Source: JAQUBU01 sp036677685 | GTDB taxonomy: Bacteria > Bacillota > Syntrophomonadia > Syntrophomonadales > Syntrophomonadaceae | Reading direction: 5' to 3' | NCBI GenBank assembly: GCA_036677685.1 | Contig: JAVBWA010000024.1 | Location: 1 to 64,000 of the forward strand | DNA: 64,000 nt | Shown: positions 1 to 7,832 of the stretch, one piece after another | How the letters are laid out: each line of letters opens with the position of its first letter | How positions within the stretch are numbered: the first letter of the stretch is position 1 | Made by a program: the position numbers and the translations under genes | Notes under the pieces: model-generated | What the model was told of the DNA's origin: nothing | The model's database searches: none | Seen by the model: only the letters and a program-made list of their open reading frames with translations

Positions 1-2
1 TT

Positions 3-71
3 ACAGGAACGGATCCAGCTGATACCCTTAAACTAGTTACAGGGGAGATTTATTCGCCCGTTAGCCATTAA
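3..71 (+). CDS. possible C-terminal end of a gene entering from the left edge
   Basis: One frame is open from base 3 to a TAA at 69-71 and would encode a 22-residue tail ending in PVSH. It would converge on the minus-strand peptidase gene, which ends at 106. At this length an open frame is expected by chance, and no motif is visible, so this is only a possibility. Confidence 0.2.
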   Translation, partial: TGTDPADTLKLVTGEIYSPVSH

Positions 72-105
72 ATTCAGATTACTACTGAAGGATACACAAA
101 ATTAT

Positions 106-615
106 TTACACTACCAACAAAAGCGATAAGTCTTTTAATGATACATCATTAATTTTCATCAATTCTTCTTGGGTAAGGCGCCCATTGTTAATAAGCAGTT
201 GGATGATTATATCCAGGTTTTCCAGATTGTCGTTATATTTTATCCTGTCTTTATATCCTGCTACGATTCCGGCATATGAGTTTTCAGCTAAAACTTTTGC
301 ACTACCTTTTACTTCGGCCTCGTAAATACTGTAGCAGGACATGCCCAGAAGAATCCTGTTGGGGTTGGGGTTATGAATTTGTTCCAGTTCTTTACCTGAA
401 ATACCGCCATAACCTGACCATCTGCCGGGTATACCGTGTCCAAAGTAGATTACCAGTTCATGGTCAAGCTTTAATTCCATTAGAACATCTTCTTTATAAT
501 ATTCATCCGGGTACATTTCTTTGACAATGTGCCCGGACGTTCTTAATTTTTCTGCCCAGGTCTGCAAAGGTTTTATATATTTAGGGCTGTAGTAGCCGAG
601 CAAAAGAATTTTCAT
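106..615 (-). CDS. small caspase-like (clan CD) cysteine peptidase
   Basis: This is a 169-aa protein made of little more than one Rossmann-like peptidase core. It starts with a hydrophobic strand (MKILLLGYY), then shows YFGHG with His60 and GMSCYS with Cys94. A His-Gly after one beta strand and a Cys after the next is the catalytic dyad of clan CD peptidases (caspase, CHAT, gingipain types). There is no signal peptide or membrane segment, so it should act in the cytoplasm. The gene begins 18 nt after the stop of the large repeat protein on the same strand and has only a weak ribosome-binding site, which suggests one operon with coupled translation. Related bacterial peptidases often cleave or respond to the product of the adjacent gene, so the repeat protein is the obvious candidate substrate. 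The dyad is seen; activity and substrate are inferred. Confidence 0.68.
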   Translation of the reverse strand: MKILLLGYYSPKYIKPLQTWAEKLRTSGHIVKEMYPDEYYKEDVLMELKLDHELVIYFGHGIPGRWSGYGGISGKELEQIHNPNPNRILLGMSCYSIYEAEVKGSAKVLAENSYAGIVAGYKDRIKYNDNLENLDIIIQLLINNGRLTQEELMKINDVSLKDLSLLLVV

Positions 616-633
616 TGATGCTGATCCGATAAT

Positions 634-2640
634 TTACCAGGGCCATACCTGTTCTGTATGTGGAGTATCAAATAAAACACTGACCATCTTTCCAACCCGG
701 TCCATATCCACCCCCAATTTATATCCTGCCGTAATGAGCGCATCAGCGAATTTAGAGGCCATTTCTTCCGTTTTAAGTATGATTTTCATATCCATACTAA
801 GGCTTGAGGGCGAGGAGAATTCAAGAGGCTTGAAGCCCGTCAGCCACCAATGCTTTTCGGTTTTGGCCGTATCGGGATTATCGGAATTTCTGGTGAATAA
901 TACTTCATTTCCTTTTTTCAAAGTGAATGACATCTGCAGCATATCATTACCGCTTGCACAATCGGTAGCATCACCAAAATCAATCAGGTTATTCATGGTG
1001 TGGTCAAATGAATCCAGACCGGTATCAATATCAAATTCTCCTGTATAAATACCTATTTCGGCACCGCTCAGAATACCGTACTGTCCCTTCCAGAATTCTA
1101 TTTTCCATTTTTTGTTTTCATAATCAAAGAATATGGGTTCACAGTGAATAATCATCCCCACCAGAGGGGATCCGACATCATAGAGCATAAAGTACCCGAA
1201 ATTGTTCTGCCAGGGATCAATAGTTGAATAAAAAATTCCCTGTTTACTATCATAGGCAAAACCGAAAATAAATAGTATCTTTTCAAGTATGGCGATTCCA
1301 GCTTCCTTAAGCCAGTTGACCACCTTTTTAAATACTTCGTACCCCATTTCGAAAATTGGCCTTAATATGGCTTCCACATCCAGACCCATTTCCCGTAGAG
1401 AGTTAAAGACCCTTCTGATAAATTCTCTGCCCATATCCCAGCCAATTTCAAGAAATTTGTATATAGTACCGCCAAGCTCCAACAGAACTTTCAAGCCCTT
1501 TGAAAATATATTGTCAAGGTCGGTAAGCAGCACCCTCACGATATCCTCTATCGAAAAATTCAAGGATATCAATGCTTTAAAGCCCATTTTCATGATGTTA
1601 TATGTTCGTCTTATGCACCATGCAACTAATTCTGTTAAAAGAACTCCCATATCCAGCAGCATTTCAAAGGCTGCCTTTAAAGCTTCAAAAGAAGTTTTGG
1701 CAGCCCACATGAGAATGTACCACATTGATCTTCCAGCGGTTATTAAAGCTTGAAGAGCTTTTTTAAAGAGTTCTTCAGAATATTTCCATGCCTCCTCGAG
1801 AATATGGGCAATGCCGGCGCCAATATCGGCAAGAGCAGCGATTCCCTCACTAAATATTTCAGCTACCTTCTCAAATAAATCCTTTATTATATTCCCAAGA
1901 CTTATACCTGCCGATAAAATTCCTGTAAAAAGCTTTTTTAGCCCCTGGCTGATATTTTCTGTCAGCCCTTCGGCGGCTCCCTTGATTATTTCCCAGGTTT
2001 CCTTTCCGGCGTCAATAAGAGTTTCAATAATATTACCGATGGTTTGCTGTGCATAATCAAGAATATCGGTGATTATTTCAGCAATAGACTTACCGGCGTC
2101 AATAACTGCATCAACAACAGTATTAATCGCTTCTGCGACAGTATCAACGACATCTGTCACCGCATCCCAGCAATCACCCCAAAAGCCGTCGTATTCAGGA
2201 TCAATATTATTTTCCCGTTTCTTTGTTACATATATGTTGGATATGCCCGTAAGCCATTGGGTAACATCTTTTAAATTTCCGCCTGCTTCAAAGTAATCCT
2301 TAAAAAAAGTAGTTGCATCTTGCCTGGTCATAACCGAAAGACCAGTTATTAGTTCCATTGTATTATTACTTTCCTTGAATGCCAGTACGACTTCTTTTCT
2401 TACTCCCGGGTCTTTTTGGATTCGGACTGCCTTTAAAATCTCATTTTTCTCTTTAAAATCCTTTGAGTTTTTTATAAGTCCCTTAGCGATCATCCTGCTT
2501 TTATTAGGGCTAACAGAGTATGCATCTTTTAGGAGTATTCCATATTTGTCAGGTAACAAATCAAATTTTTTAAGCTCTGACGCGACCTCATCTATATTGG
2601 TGAATTTGATCGCTCTGATATTTGAAACATAATCCGGCAT
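634..2640 (-). CDS. 29-residue helical-repeat protein with DUF4474-like C-terminal domain
   Basis: The protein is 668 aa from the ATG at 2640, chosen because AAAGGAGG sits just before it; an upstream in-frame ATG at 2697 has no such site. Residues 1-150 are a helical N-terminus. From about residue 179 to 461 the sequence repeats every 29 residues, each unit opening with a leucine/isoleucine and a glycine turn (LITAG, LLDMG, LLELG, LREMG) followed by two amphipathic helices. One unit (208-240) has four extra residues. Residues 465-668 form a different, beta-rich domain with the motif FWKGQYGILSG that I associate with DUF4474. Near its end, ALITAG reappears, echoing the repeat. No signal peptide is visible. 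The caspase-like gene follows 18 nt downstream. The function is unknown; a scaffold or membrane-acting alpha-solenoid is possible. Confidence 0.72.
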   Translation of the reverse strand: MPDYVSNIRAIKFTNIDEVASELKKFDLLPDKYGILLKDAYSVSPNKSRMIAKGLIKNSKDFKEKNEILKAVRIQKDPGVRKEVVLAFKESNNTMELITGLSVMTRQDATTFFKDYFEAGGNLKDVTQWLTGISNIYVTKKRENNIDPEYDGFWGDCWDAVTDVVDTVAEAINTVVDAVIDAGKSIAEIITDILDYAQQTIGNIIETLIDAGKETWEIIKGAAEGLTENISQGLKKLFTGILSAGISLGNIIKDLFEKVAEIFSEGIAALADIGAGIAHILEEAWKYSEELFKKALQALITAGRSMWYILMWAAKTSFEALKAAFEMLLDMGVLLTELVAWCIRRTYNIMKMGFKALISLNFSIEDIVRVLLTDLDNIFSKGLKVLLELGGTIYKFLEIGWDMGREFIRRVFNSLREMGLDVEAILRPIFEMGYEVFKKVVNWLKEAGIAILEKILFIFGFAYDSKQGIFYSTIDPWQNNFGYFMLYDVGSPLVGMIIHCEPIFFDYENKKWKIEFWKGQYGILSGAEIGIYTGEFDIDTGLDSFDHTMNNLIDFGDATDCASGNDMLQMSFTLKKGNEVLFTRNSDNPDTAKTEKHWWLTGFKPLEFSSPSSLSMDMKIILKTEEMASKFADALITAGYKLGVDMDRVGKMVSVLFDTPHTEQVWPW

Positions 2641-3140
2641 ATTGAATCCTCCTTTGATATTTATATTTATATATAAATATAACATTATTGCTGACAATTT
2701 TTGTTATGTTTTGGGGAAAGTCAATAATTTTTTTACTAAGAGGACACAAGCATTTCGAGGACACAGTCTGACGTTTTTGTTGTGTCCCTCAAGATATATA
2801 TGAATGGGCTGGGCAGCCACGAATTATAACCATCGTAAAGCCGGAATCGGCCCTGGGTAATATCCATTTTGAGTATTCGGATATCAAAAGGATGCTGTTT
2901 CAGTGCTTTAGTAGTTGCCACCTGAAAGGGGGCTTTTTAAGTCCGTATAAGCAGGCCTTCGCTTTATCGGCAAAAATATTTGTTGATTAGCTATCAGTTT
3001 GGTGTCCGGGTTAAAACTACAGCTCTTTTCATCGAATATGTGATGCCTTATAACTTTTTCACTAAAGCATTGTATAAGAATTTAAATAAATATTTCTTGC
3101 ATCAGCCTGTTAATTAACCTAAAATAAACTTAGTGCATAA
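2641..3140. other. intergenic stretch between divergent genes
   Basis: No gene is supported here. A 9-bp direct repeat, GAGGACACA, occurs at 2740-2748 and 2757-2765, and GGACACAA at 2742-2749 is inverted as TTGTGTCC at 2780-2787. The AT-rich stretch at 2641-2710 should hold the minus-strand promoter of the repeat-protein gene. Bases around 3110-3132 (TTAATTAA then TAAAATAAACT) closely match bases around 7093-7113, in front of the paralogous TetR gene. Confidence 0.5.
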
Positions 3141-3172
3141 TCATACTTAGTATGACATAATACTAAGTATGA
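3141..3172. promoter_or_regulatory. perfect inverted repeat, likely operator of the first TetR gene
   Basis: Two 13-bp arms, TCATACTTAGTAT and ATACTAAGTATGA, are exact reverse complements separated by GACATA. The site ends 26 nt before the TetR start codon at 3199, a normal place for an autoregulatory TetR operator. Each arm is itself nearly palindromic. It overlaps the alternative ATG at 3169, which argues against that start. Confidence 0.68.
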
Positions 3173-3198
3173 CAGATACTCGGTATGGAGGCGAGGGC

Positions 3199-3828
3199 AT
3201 GGACGCTAAAAAAGTAAGCAGAACTGAGAAACGAAAGGAAGAAACCAGGAAAAGAATTATGACAGTGGCTATTGATTTATTCAAACAGCAGGGTTTTGAT
3301 GAGACTACCGTAGACCAAATCGCCAATGAAGCTGATGTTGCAAAATGCACTATTTATAGCCATTTCCCTGAAAAGGAAGCCATTATCTACGAACATATTC
3401 AGAGCGTTATACGGGAACAAACGCCGGCAATGTTGGAGGATTTAAACAGATTGCCCGATACCCGGACCCGGCTCATTGCTGCTTTACAGAAAACACTGGA
3501 ATGGATGCATATAGATTTGAGTAATGACTTGTTTGAGCGGCACTTTATCTACAAGATGTCCCAATGGGTGCACGCTTTAAAGCATTTAGACCGGAACGTA
3601 AGCAGCGGTCTTTCAACCGTTATGGAACATATATTTAAACTTGGTGTAGAATCCGGTGAAATCAGGCCGGATTTGCATCCTTTTGTTGTAGGTGGACTGG
3701 AATGCAGCCACTTTCTTTCGGCACTTCTATGGGTGAACCACCCGGAATTAATATCAATAAATGAAAGCATAGAGAATAATGTAGACTGTTTTTTGGGCGG
3801 GGCAAAAAACGAGCTGCATGACTCCTAA
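3199..3828 (+). CDS. TetR/AcrR-family regulator (paralogue 1)
   Basis: This is a 209-aa one-domain-HTH repressor. The N-terminal helix-turn-helix (about residues 15-62) contains TTVDQIANEADVAKCTIYSHF; the rest is a helical ligand/dimer domain. I start at 3199 because GGAGG lies 7 nt upstream and the paralogue at 7166 has exactly the same length. The two proteins align without gaps and share long identical blocks such as HFPEKEAIIYEHIQSVIREQ. It is followed by a rifampicin-phosphotransferase-like gene 188 nt downstream, which it probably regulates. The HTH recognition helix differs from the paralogue (CTIYSHF against GTVFNHF), matching the different operators upstream of each. The ligand is unknown. 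Confidence 0.88.
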   Translation: MDAKKVSRTEKRKEETRKRIMTVAIDLFKQQGFDETTVDQIANEADVAKCTIYSHFPEKEAIIYEHIQSVIREQTPAMLEDLNRLPDTRTRLIAALQKTLEWMHIDLSNDLFERHFIYKMSQWVHALKHLDRNVSSGLSTVMEHIFKLGVESGEIRPDLHPFVVGGLECSHFLSALLWVNHPELISINESIENNVDCFLGGAKNELHDS

Positions 3829-4016
3829 TGCCATTTAAAATAAATGGTAGATTCTACAGAGATTAATTATTATTGTTCTCTAATTGGCAAAATGTCATAT
3901 TAAACTAACAAACGGTAGTTAGCTACGTTTCATTAACATAAAGCAGCGAGCATTTCATTGAGGGGAAGGAGGGGTGCTTGCTCAGCGAAATTCAAGCGTT
4001 AGGGAGGAATGTATGG

Positions 4017-6677
4017 ATGAATCGGTATCTGTTTAATTTTCAGGAGATCGATGAGTCAAAGCCAGGTCTCGTCGGTGGAAAGGGCTGGAACCTGGGACAG
4101 CTATTCAGGATCGAGGGAATAAATGTCCCGGATGGTTTCTGTATCACCACCGAAGCCTATCGAACAGCGATCAAGCATAATGAGGAATTCCCGGCATTAG
4201 TCTCTCAACTGGCGATTCTCAAGGCGGAAGACCGGACACAAATTTCGGAAATCAGCGCTCGAATCCGCGGCGTCATCGAAGGGAGCGAGATAGCCGCAGA
4301 GATCGAGTCGGAGATCGTTCGGCATCTCGATGCCCTGGGGGCGGAGAACGCCTATGCCGTGCGTTCCAGCGCCACGGCTGAAGACCTGCCGTACGCCTCT
4401 TTTGCCGGTCAGCAGGATACGTATTTGAACATCAAAGGCCGGGAGGCGATCCTGCAGAGCGTTAAAAAGTGCTGGGCTTCACTGTTTACCGATCGGGCTG
4501 TTATCTATCGCATGCAAAACGGGTTCGACCAGCGTCAGGTCTACCTGTCCGTGATCATTCAGCGGATGGTTTTCCCCGAGGCCTCGGGTGTGATGTTTAC
4601 GGCTGATCCGGCCACGTCCAACCGGAAAGTACTGTCCATCAACTCCTGCTTCGGGCTCGGCGAGGCCTTGGTCTCCGGCCTGGTCAACGCCGATCTCTTT
4701 ACGGTGCGCGACGGCAGGATAACCGATAAAGTGGTAGCCGACAAAAAATTGGGTATTTACGCCCTGAAGGAAGGCGGCACAGAAGAACGGGGCATCGAAG
4801 CTAAGCAGCAGCATATCCAGACGCTGACCGACGAACAGGTTTTGCGGCTGGAGCAGATCGGCAGAAAGATCGAGGCCTATTTTACCTGCCCCCAGGATAT
4901 TGAATGGTGTATGGTACGGGGACATTCCTCCGAAGGCGGTGTGTCCCCTTTCCTTAAAGACAAGTTCTATATTGTTCAGAGCCGCCCCATCACCACCCTG
5001 TTCCCAGTTCCGGAGGTAAACGACGGGAAGAACCATGTGTTCGCGTCGATGGGCCATCAGCAGATGATGACGGATGCCTTCAAACCGTTGGGCATCTCTT
5101 TTTTCCAGTTTCTGAATGACTATCCGATGCCCCAGGCCGGTGGGAGGATATTCATGGATATCTCTGCCAGCTTGTCCTCGGTGCTCGGACGAAAGACTCT
5201 GTTTTCTATGAGAGGCGATGGGGATATCCTGATGGAGAACGCCGTGTTCAAAATGTTTGAGATGAAGGATTTCCTGAAAACTCTGCCGCGCAAACTGCCG
5301 GGCAGAAGGTTCATCACCATGAGCGGGGTTCTGCGCCTATTGTTTCATATCGTCAAGATTTCCCGGGCCAATGATGCAGCGCTCGTTCCCAAGCTGATCG
5401 AGCGCATTGATGCCCGGATTCGTGGCCTGCAAGAAAAGATCGCCGGTGTATCCGGCGACGAACTGTTTGACCTGATCTTGCAGGATACAAAGGAACTGCA
5501 AGCGGCCAATGCCGATCCGAAAGGCTTCGCAGCGTTCATGACCGGCCAGCAGGCGTTGAAATGGCTCAACAAGAACGTGGCCAAGTGGTTGGGCGATGTG
5601 AAGGGGGGCGACGTGCTTTCCCAATCCGCGCCCCACAATATCACTTCCGAAATGGGCCTGGCGCTCCTGGATGTGGCGGATGTGGTCCGCCCATATCCGG
5701 CAGTGATCGCCTATCTGGAACAGGCTGACGATAACACCTTTTTTAAGGGCTTTGACGGGCTGCCCGGCGGCGGTGCAGTCCGTGACTCCATTCGGGCGTA
5801 CCTGGAGCAATACGGCATGCGCTGCCCCGGTGAAATCGACATTACCAGGCTGCGCTGGAGCGAGCAGCCGACCGCCTTGGTACCGGCAATTCTTAGCAAC
5901 GTCAGGAATCTCCAGCCTGGTGCGCATAAGACCAGGGTCGAACAGGGACGGCTGGAAGCGGAGCAGAAGGAGCGGGATCTCCTAGCCCGCCTGGAGCGAT
6001 TGCCCGGAGGCAAACGGAAAGCCAAGAAAACCAGAAGGAAGATTAGCATTTTGCGTAATTTTATCGGCTTCCGGGAATACCCCAAGTATGCCTTTATGCG
6101 GCGCTATTATATTTACAAGCAGGCGCTACTGAGGGAAGCTGCCGTCCTCGTGCAAAAGGGCGTAATTCAGGACCGGGAGGATGTCTACTACTTATCGTTC
6201 GAGGAGTTCCGGGATGCCGTCCACTCCGGCCACCTTGATTATAGCATTATCGCCGCTAGAAAAGAGGAGTACGCAGCCTTCGAGAAGATGACACCGCCGC
6301 GGGTGATGACATCGGAGGGCGAGGTCATCTCCGGCGAGTACGGGGCCGTCGATATTCCTCCTCAGGCCCTGGTGGGCGCGCCAGTATCCTCAGGCGTCAT
6401 CGAAGGGCGCGCCCGCGTTGTGTTAAGGATGGAGGATGCCAGCCTGGATGACGACGATATCCTGGTAACCACATTCACCGATCCCAGTTGGACGCCGCTG
6501 TTTTTATCCGTCAGGGGTCTGGTGACGGAGGTGGGCGGGGTGATGAGCCATGGGTCCACCGTTGCCCGCGAGTACGGACTGCCGGCGGTTGTCGGCGTGG
6601 AAAACGCCACCAGGTTGATTGAAGACGGGCAAAGAATCCGTGTTAACGGCACCCGTGGGTACGTGGAAATACTGTAG
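4017..6677 (+). CDS. rifampicin phosphotransferase-like PEP-synthase-family enzyme
   Basis: This 886-aa enzyme has three parts: an N-terminal ATP-grasp PPDK domain (VGGKGWNLG, AVRSSATAEDLP, QDIEW, VQSRPIT), a helical middle domain opening with GHQQMMTDAFKPLG, and a C-terminal swivelling domain with the phospho-acceptor His845 in MSHGSTVAREYG. That order, size and the GHQQ block match rifampicin phosphotransferases (Rph, about 867 aa), which move the beta-phosphate of ATP to rifamycins, giving AMP and phosphate. PEP synthases proper have a C-terminal TIM barrel, which is absent here. I start at the ATG at 4017, preceded at 9 nt by GGGAGG; a TTG at 3978 would add 13 residues. It is visibly more GC-rich than the TetR gene before it, which may indicate a separate origin. 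Many family members have unknown substrates, so rifampicin is a guess. Confidence 0.78.
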   Translation: MNRYLFNFQEIDESKPGLVGGKGWNLGQLFRIEGINVPDGFCITTEAYRTAIKHNEEFPALVSQLAILKAEDRTQISEISARIRGVIEGSEIAAEIESEIVRHLDALGAENAYAVRSSATAEDLPYASFAGQQDTYLNIKGREAILQSVKKCWASLFTDRAVIYRMQNGFDQRQVYLSVIIQRMVFPEASGVMFTADPATSNRKVLSINSCFGLGEALVSGLVNADLFTVRDGRITDKVVADKKLGIYALKEGGTEERGIEAKQQHIQTLTDEQVLRLEQIGRKIEAYFTCPQDIEWCMVRGHSSEGGVSPFLKDKFYIVQSRPITTLFPVPEVNDGKNHVFASMGHQQMMTDAFKPLGISFFQFLNDYPMPQAGGRIFMDISASLSSVLGRKTLFSMRGDGDILMENAVFKMFEMKDFLKTLPRKLPGRRFITMSGVLRLLFHIVKISRANDAALVPKLIERIDARIRGLQEKIAGVSGDELFDLILQDTKELQAANADPKGFAAFMTGQQALKWLNKNVAKWLGDVKGGDVLSQSAPHNITSEMGLALLDVADVVRPYPAVIAYLEQADDNTFFKGFDGLPGGGAVRDSIRAYLEQYGMRCPGEIDITRLRWSEQPTALVPAILSNVRNLQPGAHKTRVEQGRLEAEQKERDLLARLERLPGGKRKAKKTRRKISILRNFIGFREYPKYAFMRRYYIYKQALLREAAVLVQKGVIQDREDVYYLSFEEFRDAVHSGHLDYSIIAARKEEYAAFEKMTPPRVMTSEGEVISGEYGAVDIPPQALVGAPVSSGVIEGRARVVLRMEDASLDDDDILVTTFTDPSWTPLFLSVRGLVTEVGGVMSHGSTVAREYGLPAVVGVENATRLIEDGQRIRVNGTRGYVEIL

Positions 6678-7124
6678 TGTCTTCCACCAGACGCAGCAGC
6701 TCATTCCGATAGCATATACAGTTAAAATATTAGTTCGCGCTGAAAAAGTCTCTTAAAATGACTGAAACTCTTAAAAGGTCTTCCTTCCCCGCAAGGGCTG
6801 GCTCAATTACGCGCGCCGAGCGTATTAAGCCGAGTCCTGGTTCAAGTACCTGCGGAAATGGAGAGAGCCGGTGAGGAGGCTCAGAACGGCTACCTGAAGC
6901 GCAGGTATAAGCCATCTGTTGATTTCAAAAGACTTATTACAAGCCAGTACTTTGGGTGCTGGCTTGTATTGCTTTCAAGATTTTTAAAGCGGCGCCCATT
7001 CATTTAAAGTTTCTTTTTGATCTTCCGCTTTTATATTCTTCTTCCCCCAATATCCACAAAAAGAAAAATACAATATTTTTTGCACAATTATGCTAATTAA
7101 TATAAAATAAACTAAGATTAATAA
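6678..7124. other. intergenic region with one hairpin
   Basis: No gene is supported. A hairpin at 6941-6965 (AAGCCAGTAC pairing with GTGCTGGCTT, one G-U pair, 5-nt loop) may end the upstream transcript, although the following run of T is poor. GC-rich sequence at about 6770-6905 has one open frame on each strand but no motif I recognise. It may be the eroded end of a gene. Confidence 0.35.
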
Positions 7125-7137
7125 TGTACCTGGTACA
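7125..7137. promoter_or_regulatory. palindrome, likely operator of the second TetR gene
   Basis: TGTACC-T-GGTACA is a perfect palindrome around one central base, 28 nt before the TetR start at 7166. The flanking promoter sequence resembles that of the first TetR gene, but this operator is unrelated in sequence to the one at 3141-3172. Confidence 0.55.
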
Positions 7138-7165
7138 AAAATAAACTTGGTATAGAGGTGAAGGC

Positions 7166-7795
7166 ATGGAAGCGAACAAAAAGAGCAGGATGGAAAGGAA
7201 AAAAGAAGAGACAAGAAAGAAAATCCTGACGGTGGCTATGGATTTATTCAAACGGCAGGGTTTTGATAAGACTACAGTAGATCAAATCGCCATGGTGGCG
7301 GATGTCGCCAAAGGTACCGTTTTTAACCATTTCCCTGAAAAGGAAGCCATTATCTATGAACATATTCAGAGCGTTATACGGGAGCAAACCCCAGCGATGT
7401 TGGAGTATTTAAACAAATTACCCGATACCCGGACACGTCTGATCGCTGCTCTGCAAAAATCACTGGAATGGATGCATATAGATGTGAGCAATGACTTGTT
7501 TGAGCGGCACTTTACCTACAAAATGTCCCAAGCCGTTAAGGCTATAAAACATTTGGATGGGAACGTAGGCACCGGTTTCTCAACCATTTTGGTACATGTA
7601 TTTAAACTGGGTATTGAATCCGGGGAAATCAGACCGGATGTGAATGCTGGTATTATGGTGGGGCTGGAATACAACTACTTTTTTTCCGCCCTTTGGTGGG
7701 TGAACCACCCGGAATTAATATCAATAAATGAAAGCATAGAGAAGAATGTAGACTGTTTCCTCAAGGGCGTAGAAAACAAATCTTGCGATTCCTGA
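7166..7795 (+). CDS. TetR/AcrR-family regulator (paralogue 2)
   Basis: This 209-aa repressor is co-linear with the regulator at 3199. The HTH lies at about residues 15-62 (TTVDQIAMVADVAKGTVFNHF). Identity with the paralogue is concentrated in blocks: residues around the HTH, HFPEKEAIIYEHIQSVIREQ, and WVNHPELISINESIE. In these blocks the DNA is also nearly identical, while other parts (for example DVNAGIMVGLEYNYF) are diverged. That mosaic suggests duplication with later gene conversion. GAGGTG precedes the ATG. The next gene, 37 nt downstream, is the second large phosphotransferase and is probably in the same transcript. Confidence 0.88.
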   Translation: MEANKKSRMERKKEETRKKILTVAMDLFKRQGFDKTTVDQIAMVADVAKGTVFNHFPEKEAIIYEHIQSVIREQTPAMLEYLNKLPDTRTRLIAALQKSLEWMHIDVSNDLFERHFTYKMSQAVKAIKHLDGNVGTGFSTILVHVFKLGIESGEIRPDVNAGIMVGLEYNYFFSALWWVNHPELISINESIEKNVDCFLKGVENKSCDS

Positions 7796-7832
7796 TAATA
7801 AAGGATCAAACCGTTAGCAGAGGGGGAAAGGT

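Noticed and set aside
634..2640. Bacterial gasdermin as partner of the caspase-like peptidase
   Set aside because: The protein is more than twice gasdermin size, built of 29-residue helical repeats with a DUF4474-like end, and lacks the beta-rich N-terminal pore domain.
2736..2921. 61-codon minus-strand frame
   Set aside because: It starts at GTG without a ribosome-binding site and shows no motif; it overlaps short direct and inverted repeats.
4479..5985. Long antisense frames inside the Rph-like gene
   Set aside because: They are by-products of the high GC content of a strongly supported gene on the other strand.
6730..6915. Possible group II intron or transposase remnant in GC-rich intergenic DNA
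   Set aside because: No intron domain V pattern or transposase motif could be matched in any frame.
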